Origin: Panicum virgatum
Lineage: Eukaryota; Streptophyta; Magnoliopsida; Poales; Poaceae
Direction: 5' to 3'
Assembly: GCF_016808335.1 (NCBI RefSeq)
Contig: NC_053147.1
Coordinates: 23,856,913 to 23,920,912 of the forward strand
Length of the DNA stretch: 64,000 nucleotides
The position numbers were made by a program, and so were the translations under genes. The notes under the pieces were generated by a model, which searched no databases, was not told the DNA's origin, and saw only the letters and a program-made list of their open reading frames with translations. Of the stretch, positions 45,368 to 57,190 are shown in pieces (position 1 is the stretch's first letter; each line of letters opens with the position of its first letter).

Positions 45368-47628
45368 ACCATACAATTCTACGTGGTAATGGGCAATGAA
45401 GCGCCACTATCGCGAGGACAACAACTAAAACCCAAACAAGGACGTGAATCACGATGAGGTCATCAGAGTTTTGCGCCATACGAAGCTTCCTGCGGGTGAC
45501 CCTAACCACAGGCAAGGTTGGGTGCAGAACGGAACCCCTACTCAACGTCCTCGGGAATAAAGTCTGGATCTTCCTCTATAAAAATTAAGCAAGGGTGAGT
45601 ACAAACGTACTCAGCAAGTCCAACCGCACCCACGGAGGAGGGGTATAAACAGAATATATGCACAGGGTAAATCAAGGATAAGGCTAAGGTTTAATTTGCG
45701 GAAAGCTAACTTTTATGCAGGGGTTTATTTTGAAACCGTATTTTCCTTAAAGCAAATCTTTAGCAACTGAGTGGAGTTGATCCTATACAAATGATTCAAG
45801 TTTTAAATTGCTATCGGACTCCTCATCCGTCGTAGCACACGGCACAGCTGCCGGACACTTTTACAAAACAACTCACGCCAACCCATTCATTCCCAGAAGA
45901 GTACTAGTTGTGTGACCAAACCGTAACTCACCTAGTACCGTGGGCACGGCTATTCGAATATGTTTTAACTCTGCAGAGGTGTGCAACTTTACCCACAAGT
46001 GGGGTACCACAGCACGATCACCTTAGTATCGGTGCAGATCCCAACAAAGCCATTATCCACCTTAGCTAGACCTGACTAGCCAACACGGGATCCACCAAGG
46101 GGTCATTGACCTTTCACCGAGGTTTAACCGGGGCATAAGTCACCACGATCTTATCCCTTCTCCTTGATCACCTGTTGCTCTCAGCTCTCATGATGGCTAT
46201 CAGACTAACTAGTGGGGTTTATGCTAAGCCGATGCCACATACAACGGTCGAGTGGTTTGCACGATAGTTGAGTTAGGCAAGCTGACACATCAACTCGGTC
46301 TTTAATTGTGACAAGATGGATATCTCCCAACCTTGCTCAACCACACAGGTACAAGCACACCTTTTGGCAATTCACACAGAAGTGCCATCCATCTCATCTA
46401 AACTCATCTTTTAGTTTCCAAAAATTTCACATTCTCTCTTCCCACACACTCACACATTTTTCTTTTATAAAACAAGTTGTACCATGTTTGATGTGTTGTA
46501 ATTTCAAGGTCCTAAGTATTCTAGCAGCGATTAACATCCAAATAGAACAAATTATATTTAGACATTAATCTAGGTGGTTAAGAAATGGTCATAACAAATC
46601 AAGGGGTGGCTATCCAACCATGTTTTCAGTAGTTAAAGCATATGCAGTTTTCTAAAACAGGCCAATAGGTTGTGTTTATAAAACTGGGACAAAATATGCA
46701 TCAAAAGATGAGATTGAACTTGCCATCTTCGAAACCTTCCAGGAGCTCCTTCTCGCGGTACAAGTACTCGGGCTCCGGCTCACGGTACTCTCATGCGTAC
46801 TCTGGCTCGCAGTGCTGCTCAGCAAACTCCTCGACGGGTTCTCCCTCGTTCAAACTGTGATCTACGGCGCACACAAACAAGCACACAATAAAGAAAAAGA
46901 AATAAAGGTTTTATCGTTGAGCTCGAATCAGAAGAAATTATGATATGAAGGTAGGAATAATATTTTTGGGTGATTTTCTAATGGCACGCTCGAAATTATG
47001 TTAGAAATGGCGTGGTAAAGTTTCGGAGTAATCGGAGGATTTTTGGTGCATCAAATGACGGGTCCAAGGGGCCTTTAGGGGCTAGACCGGGGTTTAGGGG
47101 CCTCTTTGTAAATAGTTTTGAGGGTGGAAGGACTTGATTATAATTTCTAGAAATATCTAGACTACTCTGGAGAGGGGTAGGGGCCTATCTGGAGTTATTT
47201 TTATAGGGTGGAGGGACTAATTCTCTAACGAAATAAAAGAGGGGGGCTTCTTTGCAAATGATTAGAGAAAAGGGGGGGTTCTTAAATAAAAAGGAAAAAG
47301 AGGAGGGGGCTCAGGGCAAATTTCCCTTCTTCTTTCTCGTGACCGAAACAGAGGAGGGGGGCGTACGGCGGCGCCTGGCCGGCGGCCCTTGGGCCACGGC
47401 GGAGGGCATTGGGGAGGGGAAAACGGAGAGGATAGTGAGAGGATTCGATTCCCTACCGCGGCTTGGGCGGGGGTGGAGTGAGTCGGACTGGCCACGAGGG
47501 CCGGTGGGCGGTGGCGCTGCTGCGCAGGGGAGGAGGCGTGCAGCGGTGGAGGGGGTTGCGGTGGCGAGGGGCTGCGCGAGGGCCTATTTATAGGCCGGGC
47601 GGGCGATGAAGAAGGGGGGCGCGCGAGC

Positions 47629-50600
47629 TGTAACATCCTAATTTAATTTTCCGATTTAATAATAAATTTAATTGGCTTTATTTAATTTTCTAAGGATTTA
47701 ATTTGCATAGCTTGCATTTAATCTAATTTTGTTGTATAAGTAATTAAAAATTATTTTAGGGTCAACATGCTTGTGCATTCATGCTGGTGCATACTTTTAA
47801 TTTATTGAGTGTGGTTTGAATTCAAAGTCAAATTTGAATTCAAATAGTTTGAGTGAGGTTTGCAAAAGAAGAGAGAAATAGGAAAGAAGAAACCCACCCG
47901 GCAGTCCACCAGAACCCAACTCAGCCCAGCTCGCCCCACCTCCCAACTCGGCCCAACGCTGCAGCCCAGTTCTCCCCCTCCACCTTTTTAAACGCGCCCC
48001 GCACTCCCTAAACCCTATCCTCACCCCACTTTTTTTTCCCTAAACACCAGCGCCGCCGGCCCTAGGTCATCGCGACCTCTTGCATCGCACCCTCTGCCTT
48101 GTGCCTGCACGTCGCCCTGCATCACCGGCGCCCCCAGTCTCCACGTGCTCCTGCTCTGCGGCAATGTCCTGCTCGCGAGGCACCAGGAGGCCAAGCGCCC
48201 AGGCCTCACTGCGCCCTGTTCCCCGGTCGGCGCCCCCTCCTGCAGAGCTGGCCAACATGGCGCGCCTTGGACAATTGCAGCGAGGCCAGTGTCTCCTCCC
48301 TGCCGCGCATGCAGAAGGGACAACCAGTCAGCCGTGCAGTGCAGTGCATGCCCCCAGTGTCTCCTCCCTGCCGCGCATGCAGAAGGGCTCCCTGCTGCGC
48401 ATGCAGAAGGGACAGGTGACCAGCCGTGCAGTGTATGCTCCCTGGAGAAAGATGCTCTTTGCAGTAAGACCCTAAGGTATTTTGTTTTATTTCAGTTAAT
48501 TCTTGTGTCCTGTCCTTTTTACCGATAATCCCCTTGATCTATGCAAAACCTGTGCATAAATCCTAATCAATTCTCTTACACAGTCTGATCCTACTCTATG
48601 ATCAATTCATGAATACTATTTACAATGTCATGTGAATCTAACCAGCTGGTCAGAATTATTCACGTCAAGTACTTCTCCATCAATATTGGATTCATTCATG
48701 CACAGTCATTTATTTAATCAAATTGCTTTCTTTTTATTCAACTTCCGCGTTAGTCCATCAGTCCTGGCTTCATAGCACTGAATTTCTCCCAAACATCTTG
48801 TGATATTATTTTTAATATCATTTCATTGTTAAGTTTTATGTGGACACTACAGATTGATATCATATTAATAATTAGCTTCATATTGCTTTCATGGTATAGT
48901 ATTTAATTACCAAATTATTACTATGCCATTGCCCTGCAATATTAAGTTAAATTATTAAAGTGATATACTACTCTCTTGTGTATACATATCTTTCTAATGA
49001 TTTATCCTTGTATCATCATCTCAAGTGCCATATCTAAAACATTCTCCTTGTCCGATGAGATTTACCTAAGCCTATCTTCCTCATTTTAAGTTTGAATTTA
49101 ATGTTTCTTGTGCTCTTGTGATCTTAGCCTCGAGCCTCATCCTTTAGTGCGTTCCTTTATAGCTTTCTTGTGTTTGATGCTTGTTCTTAGTTTTTGCTCT
49201 TGTTTGTATGTATGTGTATATGTGGACTTGTTTTGGCGTTGCGATCGTGAGTAGACGTTGAACTACCAGAGAAGCATCAGTACCAGTACCCGGAGCAGCC
49301 GTCTTCGGAGCACTTTGAGCAGCAGCAGGAGCAGTACGAGGAAGGCAAGTGTAACATGAACAACCTATCACCTTTAATTACAACTTCATACTGCATTTTT
49401 TAATACTGTATGCCTATAAGGATTTCCTAGCCACTTTATATCCTTTATATTTATCCTTTGGGTTGCATTTTGGTTAGTTGTGCTAGGTTGCTGCGCTATA
49501 ACATACTCTGGTCCTTTTTAATTAATTTGATTAATGGTTTACTTGAACTTAATTCTGAGAGTGGCCCTCTGTGCTTCGTGCTTGAGTGGCTCACGTCTCG
49601 TTAAAATATGGTTTTTGTAGAAACATGGTTTAGGGGGGCCAGCACGGTGCTTAGTGCTTGGTTGGCCACTCTCCATAAGGACCGGTTCATAGAGCGACAA
49701 CCTGGGACAACAGCGCTACCACAAGGCTAGAATGGGATAGACTTGGCGTAATAATTAGATCTTTTTGGTTTGGAGTAACTTACCTGCGGGGCAGGGGCGG
49801 TAAGCTTCTATGGCCCTCGTGCTGAGTGGCCTCGTCTGTGCTTCGTGTCTTGATGCCCACTAGACCTGCTCCGTAGTCGCTGATCCACCCTCGCGGTTAC
49901 TCCCTACCAATGAGTTTCTTTGTAAAGGCCTCGTAGTGAGTCGCTAGTCATCTCACCTAAGGAAGTGTGATGAACAACTGGCGTAGCTCACGACTTGTGG
50001 GTAAAGATGTGCAACCTCTGCAGAGTGTAAAACTGGTATACTAGCCGTGCTCACGGTTATGAGCGGCCCAGATCCTCCTTTTGATTAGTGGAGTTATCTC
50101 CTTCCGACGAGGGATGTGCTTCTCGGGGTTACCTTGGTGGCTTGGTTTTGGTTTGGTTTCTCAGTGGTTACATGATTAAGCATGATTAATTACTATGTGA
50201 CTGGGTTAATGGTAATTCATCAACTCGTAGTAAATAGCTTTAATAAAATTTTGCCAACACTTAAAAGCTAATGCAGTTGAGTCAGCCAACCTAGAGCCTC
50301 ATAGTTTGTGTTATACTTGTTGAGTACAAGTTGTGTACTCACTCTTGCCTATTCTCTACTTTTTCCTCTTGGATGCGCTACTGCTGCTCAGTTCCTGCCG
50401 ACACGAGGGAGTTCGTCCAGCGCTACCAGGACTACTAGGACTTCTAGGTGTTCGTCTCCCAGTCGACGTCCCTGTGGCGCCCTGCTTCAGCTTCGGAGAG
50501 CTTTATTCGTATTTTGTACTTCGCTTCCGCTGTATCAGATATTTTTGTCATTAATGTAATAAGTAACATTCGTATTTCGATTTATTATGCCTTATTCGTG

Positions 50601-50705
50601 ATATGTGCTGTGATATACTGTTCATTCTGTTGTATATACGTGTGACTTGATCCTGGCACGTATATGATTGCTCGGTTTATGTTCTTTTATAAACCGGGTG
50701 TTACA
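47629..50705 (+). repeat. 5' LTR of the deleted gypsy element
   Basis: TGTAACATCC...GGGTGTTACA. It contains a TTTTTAAACGCG TATA-like site near 47984, a minisatellite of CGCGCATGCAGAAGGG units (48302-48415), a conserved coding-like segment (49254-49348) and a GAGTAC...GTACTC hairpin (50322-50340). Confidence 0.92.
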
Positions 50706-50708
50706 GAG

Positions 50709-50720
50709 TGGTATCAGAGC
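50709..50720 (+). other. Primer-binding site of the deleted gypsy element
   Basis: TGGTATCAGAGC three bases after the 5' LTR, complementary to initiator tRNA-Met. Not a tRNA gene. Confidence 0.85.
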
Positions 50721-51832
50721 CGTATCGACTGTAGGATGAAGCCTAGATAGAACTGGTCGAGTTTTAGGACTTCTTCTCTCCAATCCTTGTCTGCTGAAAT
50801 TATTTTACTATTATACCCCTTGACTTCTTTGACTTTTTACCCTTCTTGCCTTGATTTCTCTCTCTGAAGAATAGTTTTCGTAGACTTTGGCCTGAATCAG
50901 TCATCTGACCACCATGAGTATAAGCTAGGTGACCCTTTTATAATAATACGATAGCACGTTCTACGACGCGTTGTGTTAGTCGAGTCGTGTGTTAAACTCG
51001 GCTAAGTCATGAAAATTGTCTGCTTGTTATTATGCTACATGTTTGATTTGGATTTTTGGTTGATTGCATAGTTTAGTAGTTAAATTTGTTTAATGAAAAT
51101 CAGTTTTAAGTTAAAGTTAATTAATTAATAAAATAAGTTAGATCGTTGGGGGTAAAACCATCCACTCTATCCTCTCTACCTTATCATGCTTTGGGTTTCT
51201 GTCTTGTTGAGAAGAAGGATAGCGCGAAGAGAAGGTGATATCCAGAGACTCACCGACGAGGACGTCGGTTTCTGTAAGGGGGTAGGGATGTGACACCCCG
51301 TCCTACAAATAGTACAAGAGAAGTTGAGAATCTCTCCGATGAAACAGAAGAATTATGCTCTAGTTCCTTTTTCCCGGATTTATGTGACATTTATCTGGAG
51401 TTATCAGCAGTAATGCCTGTGCAGTGTTGTCTAAATAGGATAGAACCTTAAATAATGGAGTTTTTTTTCTCTCTTCCTTGACCTTACCAATCTGTGTTTC
51501 CCTTTGCCCCAGTTCAGATGTCGGCAAAACAAAAAGACCTTGGAGACAGTGCAATGGGTGATGGTGAGAAAACTTGCCAGTGTTGCCAATTCTATGGTGT
51601 TCCTTGTCGTCAAGTTCGTGCAGCTGAAGATGAAGCCACAACTAGGAGGAACCAGAGGTTGTTCTCCAGTACAAAGAGAAAGTGGTCTCGTCAAGAGCAG
51701 CTAGCAGAGGATTCCCTTTTCCTTGACGGCCCATCGGTCGACGAGCTACAGACCATCTAGAAGAGAAAGGACCCTGAGTACTCTGCAGATACACAGGTCA
51801 AGAACCAAGCGCTCTATGATTATGTTGATGGG
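50721..51832 (+). other. Leader and chimeric part of the deleted gypsy element
   Basis: Mostly non-coding. At 51274-51299 a tract GTAAGGGGGTAGGGATG is followed by TGACACCCCG, i.e. what looks like another element's polypurine tract and LTR start. An open frame at 51494-51760 encodes 88 residues with a CQCCQFYGVPC cysteine cluster and no family I recognise; it may be gag remnant or captured sequence. Confidence 0.5.
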
Positions 51833-52669
51833 TTGACTATCACTATGAACGTGATTCAGCCACACGGTCACAAGGAGTCCAAAGAGCAAGCAGCGGAAAT
51901 AATGCGAGATGTGATGATGAGTTCACAAGGAGGACAGCCAAGTAGCCCCATTCACCATCACCGCATGTGCTACAAATGCGGGCAAAAAGGTCATTATGCC
52001 AAAAGTTGTCCAGCACCTCTGGCCCCACGGCAGGCAGGACAGCAGGGGTGCCCAGCCCAACCCAGGGCGCCACGACAGGGGAAGGTGAACCACGTGACGG
52101 CCGAGTCAGCGGCCGAGGCTCCTAACGTGGTTATTGGTACATTCATGGTCAACTCTTATCCAGCTACGGTGCTTTTCGATACCGGTGCTACTCATTCTTT
52201 CATTTCCAAGTCATTTGCCGAGCAGCATCGTATTCCAGTTTCGTGTATGAAGACAGCTATGGTAGTTACATCACCTGGGGGCCAGATACACACATGCTCT
52301 ATATGCTCCAGAGTTAGTATTGTCATAAGGGGGGTAGAATTCCACACTGGTTTGATCGTCATTGATTCCTCAGGGATAGATGTGATTTTGAGCATGGAGA
52401 CCCTTACCAGATGGGGAGTCCGTATTGATTGTGCTCAGCGGACAGTTCACTGGTCAGCATCTGATGGCCAAGAGGTGACAGTCAGTGCTACAGAGCTTTC
52501 TGGTTTTCTTCATCAGATGGAGGCTAGACCCACGGATGGTATTCGCGTGGTGTCTGAATTCCCGGATGTCTTTCCGGAGGACTTGCTAGAAGAAGGAAGA
52601 GGAGTTGATGAAGATATATCCGAATCTCTTTGCTCGCCAGCCCAGAATCTCGGGACGAGATTCCTGTAA
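51833..52669 (+). pseudogene. Gag C-terminus and protease remnant of the deleted gypsy element
   Basis: Open for 278 residues: end of gag, one CCHC knuckle CYKCGQKGHYAKSC, then an aspartic protease with intact active site VLFDTGATHSFI and the flap/core segment (SSGIDVILSMETL), and the FPDVFPEDL start of the RT linker. Just after that the sequence jumps to the 3' end (NLGTRFL stop, polypurine tract), showing a deletion of RT, RNase H and integrase. Confidence 0.85.
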
Positions 52670-52681
52670 GGGGGTAGGATT

Positions 52682-55600
52682 TGTAACATCCTAATTTAAT
52701 TTTCCGATTTAATAATAAATTTAATTGGCTTTATTTAATTTTCTAAGGATTTAATTTGCATAGCTTGCATTTAATCTAATTTTGTTGTATAAGTAATTAA
52801 AAATTATTTTAGGGTCAACATGCTTGTGCATTCATGCTGGCGCATACTTTTAATTTATTGAGTGTGGTTTGAATTCAAAGTCAAATTTGAATTCAAATAG
52901 TTTGAGTGAGGTTTGCAAAAGAAGAGAGAAATAGGAAAGAAGAAACCCACCCGGCAGTCCACCAGAACCCAACTCAGCCCAGCTCGCCCCACCTCCCAAC
53001 TCGGCCCAACGGTGCAGCCCAGTTCTCCCCCTCCACCTTTTTAAACGCGCCCCGCACTCCCTAAACCCTATCCTCACCCCACTTTTTTTTCCCTAAACAC
53101 CAGCGCCGCCGGCCCTAGGTCATCGCGACCTCTTGCATCGCACCCTCTGCCTTGTGCCTGCACGTCGCCCTGCATCACCGGCGCCCCCAGTCTCCACGTG
53201 CTCCTGCTCTGCGGCAATGTCCTGCTCGCGAGGCACCAGGAGGCCAAGCGCCCAGGCCTCACTGCGCCCTGTTCCCCGGTCGGCGCCCCCTCCTGCAGAG
53301 CTGGCCAACATGGCGCGCCTTGGACAATTGCAGCGAGGCCAGTGTCTCCTCCCTGCCGCGCATGCAGAAGGGACAACCAGTCAGCCGTGCACTGCAGTGC
53401 ATGCCCCCAGTGTCTCCTCCCTGACGCGCATGCAGAAGGGCTCCCTGTTGCGCATGCAGAAGGGACAGGTGACCAGCCGTGCAGTGTATGCTCCCTGGAG
53501 AAAGATGCTCTTTGCAGTAAGACCCTAAGGTATTTTGTTTTATTTCAGTTAATTCTTGTGTCCTGTCCTTTTTACCGATAATCCCCTTGATCTATGCAAA
53601 ACCTGTGCATAAATCCTAATCAATTCTCTTACACAGTCTGATCCTACTCTATGATCAATTCATGAATACTATTTACAATGTCATGTGAATCTAACCAGCT
53701 GGTCAGAATTATTCACGTCAAGTACTTCTCCATCAATATTAGATTCATTCATGCACAGTCATTTATTTAATCAAATTGCTTTCTTTTTATTCAACTTCCG
53801 CGTTAGTCCATCAGTCCTGGCTTCATAGCACTGAATTTCTCCCAAACATCTTGTGATATTATTTTTAATATCATTTCATTGTTAAGTTTTATGTGGACAC
53901 TACAGATTGATATCATATTAATAATTAGCTTCATATTGCTTTCATGGTATAGTATTTAATTACCAAATTATTACTATGCCATTGCACTGCAATATTAAGT
54001 TAAATTATTAAAGTGATATACTACTCTCTTGTGTATACATATCTTTCTAATGATTTATCCTTGTATCATCATCTCAAGTGCCATATCTAAAACATTCTCC
54101 TTGTCCGATGAGATTTACCTAAGCCTATCTTCCTCATTTTAAGTTTGAATTTAATGTTTCTTATGCTCTTGTGATCTTAGCCTCGAGCCTCATCCTTTAG
54201 TGCGTTCCTTTATAGCTTTCTTGTGTTTGATGCTTGTTCTTAGTTTTTGCTCTTGTTTGTATGTATGTGTATATGTGGACTTGTTTTGGCGTTGCGATCG
54301 TGAGTAGACGTTGAACTACCAGAGAAGCATCAGTACCAGTACCCGGAGCAGCCGTCTTCGGAGCACTTTGAGCAGCAGCAGGAGCAGTACGAGGAAGGCA
54401 AGTGTAACATGAACAACCTATCACCTTTAATTACAACTTCATACTGCATTTTTTAATACTGTATGCCTATAAGGATTTCCTAGCCACTTTATATCCTTTA
54501 TATTTATCCTTTGGGTTGCATTTTGGTTAGTTCTGCTAGGTTGTTGCGCTATAACATACTCTGGTCCTTTTTAATTAATTTGATTAATGGTTTACTTGAA
54601 CTTAATTCTGAGAGTGGCCCTCTGTGCTTCGTGCTTGAGTGGCTCACGTCTCGTTAAAATATGGTTTTTGTAGAAACATGGTTTAGGGGGCCAGCACGGT
54701 GCTTAGTGCTTGGTTGGCCACTCTCCATAAGGACCGGTTCATAGAGCGACAACCTGGGACAACAGCGCTACCACAAGGCTAGAATGGGATAGACTTGGCG
54801 TAATAATTAGATCTTTTTGGTTTGGAGTAACTTACCTGCGGGGCAGGTGCGGTAAGCTTCTATGGCCCTCGTGCTGAGTGGCCTCGTCTGTGCTTCGTGT
54901 CTTGACGCCCACTAGACCTGCTCCATAGTCGCTGATCCACCCTCGCGGTTACTCCCTACCAATGAGTTTCTTTGTAAAGGCCTCGTAGTGAGTCGCTAGT
55001 CATCTCACCTAAGGAAGTGTGATGAACAACTGGCGTAGCTCACGACTTGTGGGTAAAGATGTGCAACCTCTGCAGAGTGTAAAACTGGTATACTAGCCGT
55101 GCTCACGGTTATGAGCGGCCCAGATCCTCCTTTTGATTAGTGGAGTTATCTCCTTCCGACGAGGGAGGTGCTTCTCGGGGTTACCTTGGTGGCTTGGTTT
55201 TGGTTTGGTTTCTCAGTGGTTACATGATTAAACATGATTAATTACTATGTGACTGGGTTAATGGTAATTCATCAACTCGTAGTAAATAGCTTTAATAAAA
55301 TTTTGCCAACACTTAAAAGCTAATGCAGTTGAGTCAGCCAGCCTAGAGCCTCATAGTTTGTGTTATACTTGTTGAGTACAAGTTGTGTACTCACTCTTGC
55401 CTATTCTCTACTTTTTCCTCTTGGATGCGCTACTGCTGCTCAGTTCCTACCGACACGAGGGAGTTCGTCCAGCGCTACCAGGACTACGAGGACTTCTAGG
55501 TGTTCGTCTCCCAGTCGACGTCCCTGTGGCGCCCTGCTTCAGCTTCGGAGAGCTTTATTCGTATTTTGTACTTCGCTTCCGCTGTATCAGACATTTTTGT

Positions 55601-55757
55601 CATTAATGTAATAAATAACATTCGTATTTTGATTTATTATGCCTTATTCGTGATATGTGCTGTGATATACTGTTCATTCTGTTGTATATATGTGTGACTT
55701 GATCCTGGCACGTATATGATTGCTCGGTTTATGTTCTTTTATAAACCGGGTGTTACA
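52682..55757 (+). repeat. 3' LTR of the deleted gypsy element
   Basis: Nearly identical copy of 47629-50705; the few differences are single substitutions and small indels. Confidence 0.92.
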
Positions 55758-56507
55758 CGAGCTCTCTGGCCGGCAAGCTCTACGGCGGCTTTAATGGCGT
55801 GGGGGCCAGCGTGGTGTCGCGGAGCGGCGTGGAGGTGACGGCGTGGTGACAGCGTGCAGGTGGCAGGTGCAAGTGGTGGCCGGGGGAGGCGCGGTACCAG
55901 GGAGGGGCTCGGCGTCCAGCTGCTCGTGCAGCGCATGCTCGGCTCCGTCGTGTCTTGCCAGAGCAGGCGCGAGTGTTGAGGCGAGCAGAGAGGGCGGTGG
56001 CGCATAGCGGCAGTGAGGTGACAGCGGCGCAGAGGAAGGATGCACAAGTGGTGCAAGTGGGGGGGCGGTGGCCGATGGTGGCGCTGATGGGGGGGCGGCG
56101 CCGAGCTGCTCTGCTCGTGCAGCGTGTGGGAGAAAGGAGAGAGGGAAGGAGAAGGAAGAAAGGAGAAGGAGAAAAAGAAAAGGGGAGAGGGAAAAGAAAA
56201 AGAGGGAGGCATCGGCGCGATTCGTGGCGGCAGTCGGCCACGCGCGTGAGCTGCGGCGTTCGGCCGGTTAGCGACGGTCGCGAGGGGCTTTGGCGGGAAG
56301 CGACGCGCACGCGGAACAAAGAAAGGTGAAACAAGGAGGGGACGGCGATTGATTCCGGTGTCGGGACGGCGGATCACCGGGAAAGATTTCGGGGAATTAG
56401 GATCTCGGACAGAAAAGGATTTGGAATGAATTGAGCTCAGCGTCGAAAAGATTTTGAAATAATTTTTAGCGAGTAGTTTAATTGGCTAAATTTTTACGGA
56501 TGTTACA

Positions 56508-56863
56508 ACATACTTAGCATCCACTAAATCATCAAGATAGTTCCTCTGAAACCTATAGTAGTGACATCTTGTTGGCCCCTGTTAAGGAAAGAACAAGCAT
56601 TTGAAACCCTAGATGCACATAAATCACAAAGCCTAGGTCAAATCAAAGAAATAACAACTCACAGGTGCATTATCCCTTGGGCATTTGAAGAACACCCGGC
56701 CTACATTCTCATTCTCCTTCCTCGAACAACACTCAATGACTCGAGCCATCTTGCAGATTGGGCAAAGGATCAACGGCAAGCCTGTCTCCATTCCCACACG
56801 GATGTGCCACATCCTCGTCCTGCTCCTGCTGGACGCAGAGGACTCTCCCACTTGCGACATCAT
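56508..56863 (-). pseudogene. 5' part of MULE-borne GRF-type zinc-finger gene
   Basis: Small second gene of the MULE, transcribed toward the transposase. Exon 1 is 56663-56863 (start MMSQVGESSAS), exon 2 runs from 56578 down to the retrotransposon junction at 56508. It encodes a GRF zinc finger: LCPICK, then an ENENVGRVFFKCP core, then RCHYYRF, i.e. four zinc-binding cysteines with the G-R-x-F-F motif that names the family. GRF fingers bind single-stranded nucleic acid in known proteins. A hexamer GTATGT, a good splice donor, lies exactly at the insertion point. The product's role in transposition is unknown; the membrane tail in the other half is odd for a DNA-binding factor. Confidence 0.7.
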
Positions 56864-56910
56864 GGGGAGTGGGGGCGGGGTCGTGCTTGAGGCATGAAGG
56901 GGAGGAGAGG

Positions 56911-57190
56911 ATGGAGCTCGGGGGAGGGAGGGGTCAACGGGGAGGAAGATTGGAACTGGGAGCGGATCGTGGCGTCGGCGTGGGATAAAGGAAGGGCCAG
57001 GGGCACGAGGGTCATTTCACGTGCGCGCTACACGCTAGCAAGGTGACATGACTCGATCTGGCCAGCCACGTCTTACAAATTGGCAAAAATTTATCTTTGG
57101 ATAGAGAGCGTGGCAAAAAAAATTAGGTTTATTTGGAAGGATGGCAAACGAGTAGAAGCAAACCGTAAGGATGACAAATAGTTAAATACC
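56911..57190 (-). repeat. MULE right terminal inverted repeat
   Basis: Inverted copy of 18462-18735, with scattered substitutions and small indels. It forms the upstream region of the minus-strand GRF zinc-finger gene, so the TIR probably serves as its promoter, as in MuDR. Confidence 0.85.

Larger units (their letters stand above)
47629..55757 (+). mobile_element. Complete but internally deleted gypsy LTR retrotransposon
   Basis: 8129 bases, target duplication CGAGC (47624-47628, 55758-55762). LTRs 47629-50705 and 52682-55757 (3077 and 3076 bases), almost identical, so a young insertion. Primer site TGGTATCAGAGC at 50709-50720; polypurine tract AAGGGGGTAGGATT at 52668-52681. The internal region is only about 2 kb: partial gag, zinc knuckle and protease; RT and integrase are deleted. 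Confidence 0.92.
23848..56507 (-). mobile_element. Ty3/gypsy chromovirus-type LTR retrotransposon, full length, nested host of three other elements
   Basis: Minus-strand element with target duplication ACATA (23843-23847, 56508-56512). 3' LTR 23848-26955, internal region 26956-41928, 5' LTR 41929-56507 interrupted by two insertions. The tRNA-Met primer site TGGTATCAGAGGC follows the 5' LTR, and a purine-rich AAGTGGGGTAGGTT tract precedes the 3' LTR. Gene order: two extra leader ORFs, gag, protease, RT-RNase H, integrase with a C-terminal chromodomain-like segment. Protease, gag and the joins carry lesions, so the copy is defective. Confidence 0.92.
41929..56507 (-). repeat. 5' LTR of the chromovirus-type element, split by two insertions
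   Basis: LTR pieces are 41929-42025, 45368-47628 and 55758-56507, counting one copy of each target duplication. The intervening 42026-45367 and 47629-55757 are later insertions. TATA palindrome near 47581-47596. Divergence from the 3' LTR is visible (scattered substitutions, small indels), more than between the LTRs of the nested elements. Confidence 0.88.
18462..57190 (+). mobile_element. Mutator-like transposon (MULE) with long TIRs, carrying transposase and GRF zinc-finger genes, split by nested insertions
   Basis: The outermost element of the nest. Both ends read GGTATTTAACTATTTG inward and match for about 275 bases. Inside are a MURA transposase gene on the + strand and a convergent small gene on the - strand, the layout known from maize MuDR (mudrA/mudrB). 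About 32.7 kb of the interior is a later gypsy element (23848-56507) with its own passengers, so the original MULE was about 6.1 kb, less still without the 0.9-kb hAT insertion. I found no clean 9-bp target duplication at 18453-18461 versus 57191-57199, so old age or rearrangement at an edge is likely. The transposase is broken, so this copy is not autonomous. Confidence 0.85.

Noticed and set aside
48080..48528. Open frames of about 130 residues repeated at 53133-53581
   Set aside because: They are in the two identical LTRs and open in three frames together; no separate gene is needed.
50709..50720. tRNA-like sequence TGGTATCAGAGC
   Set aside because: It is the retrotransposon primer-binding site; no cloverleaf can be formed with the surrounding sequence.
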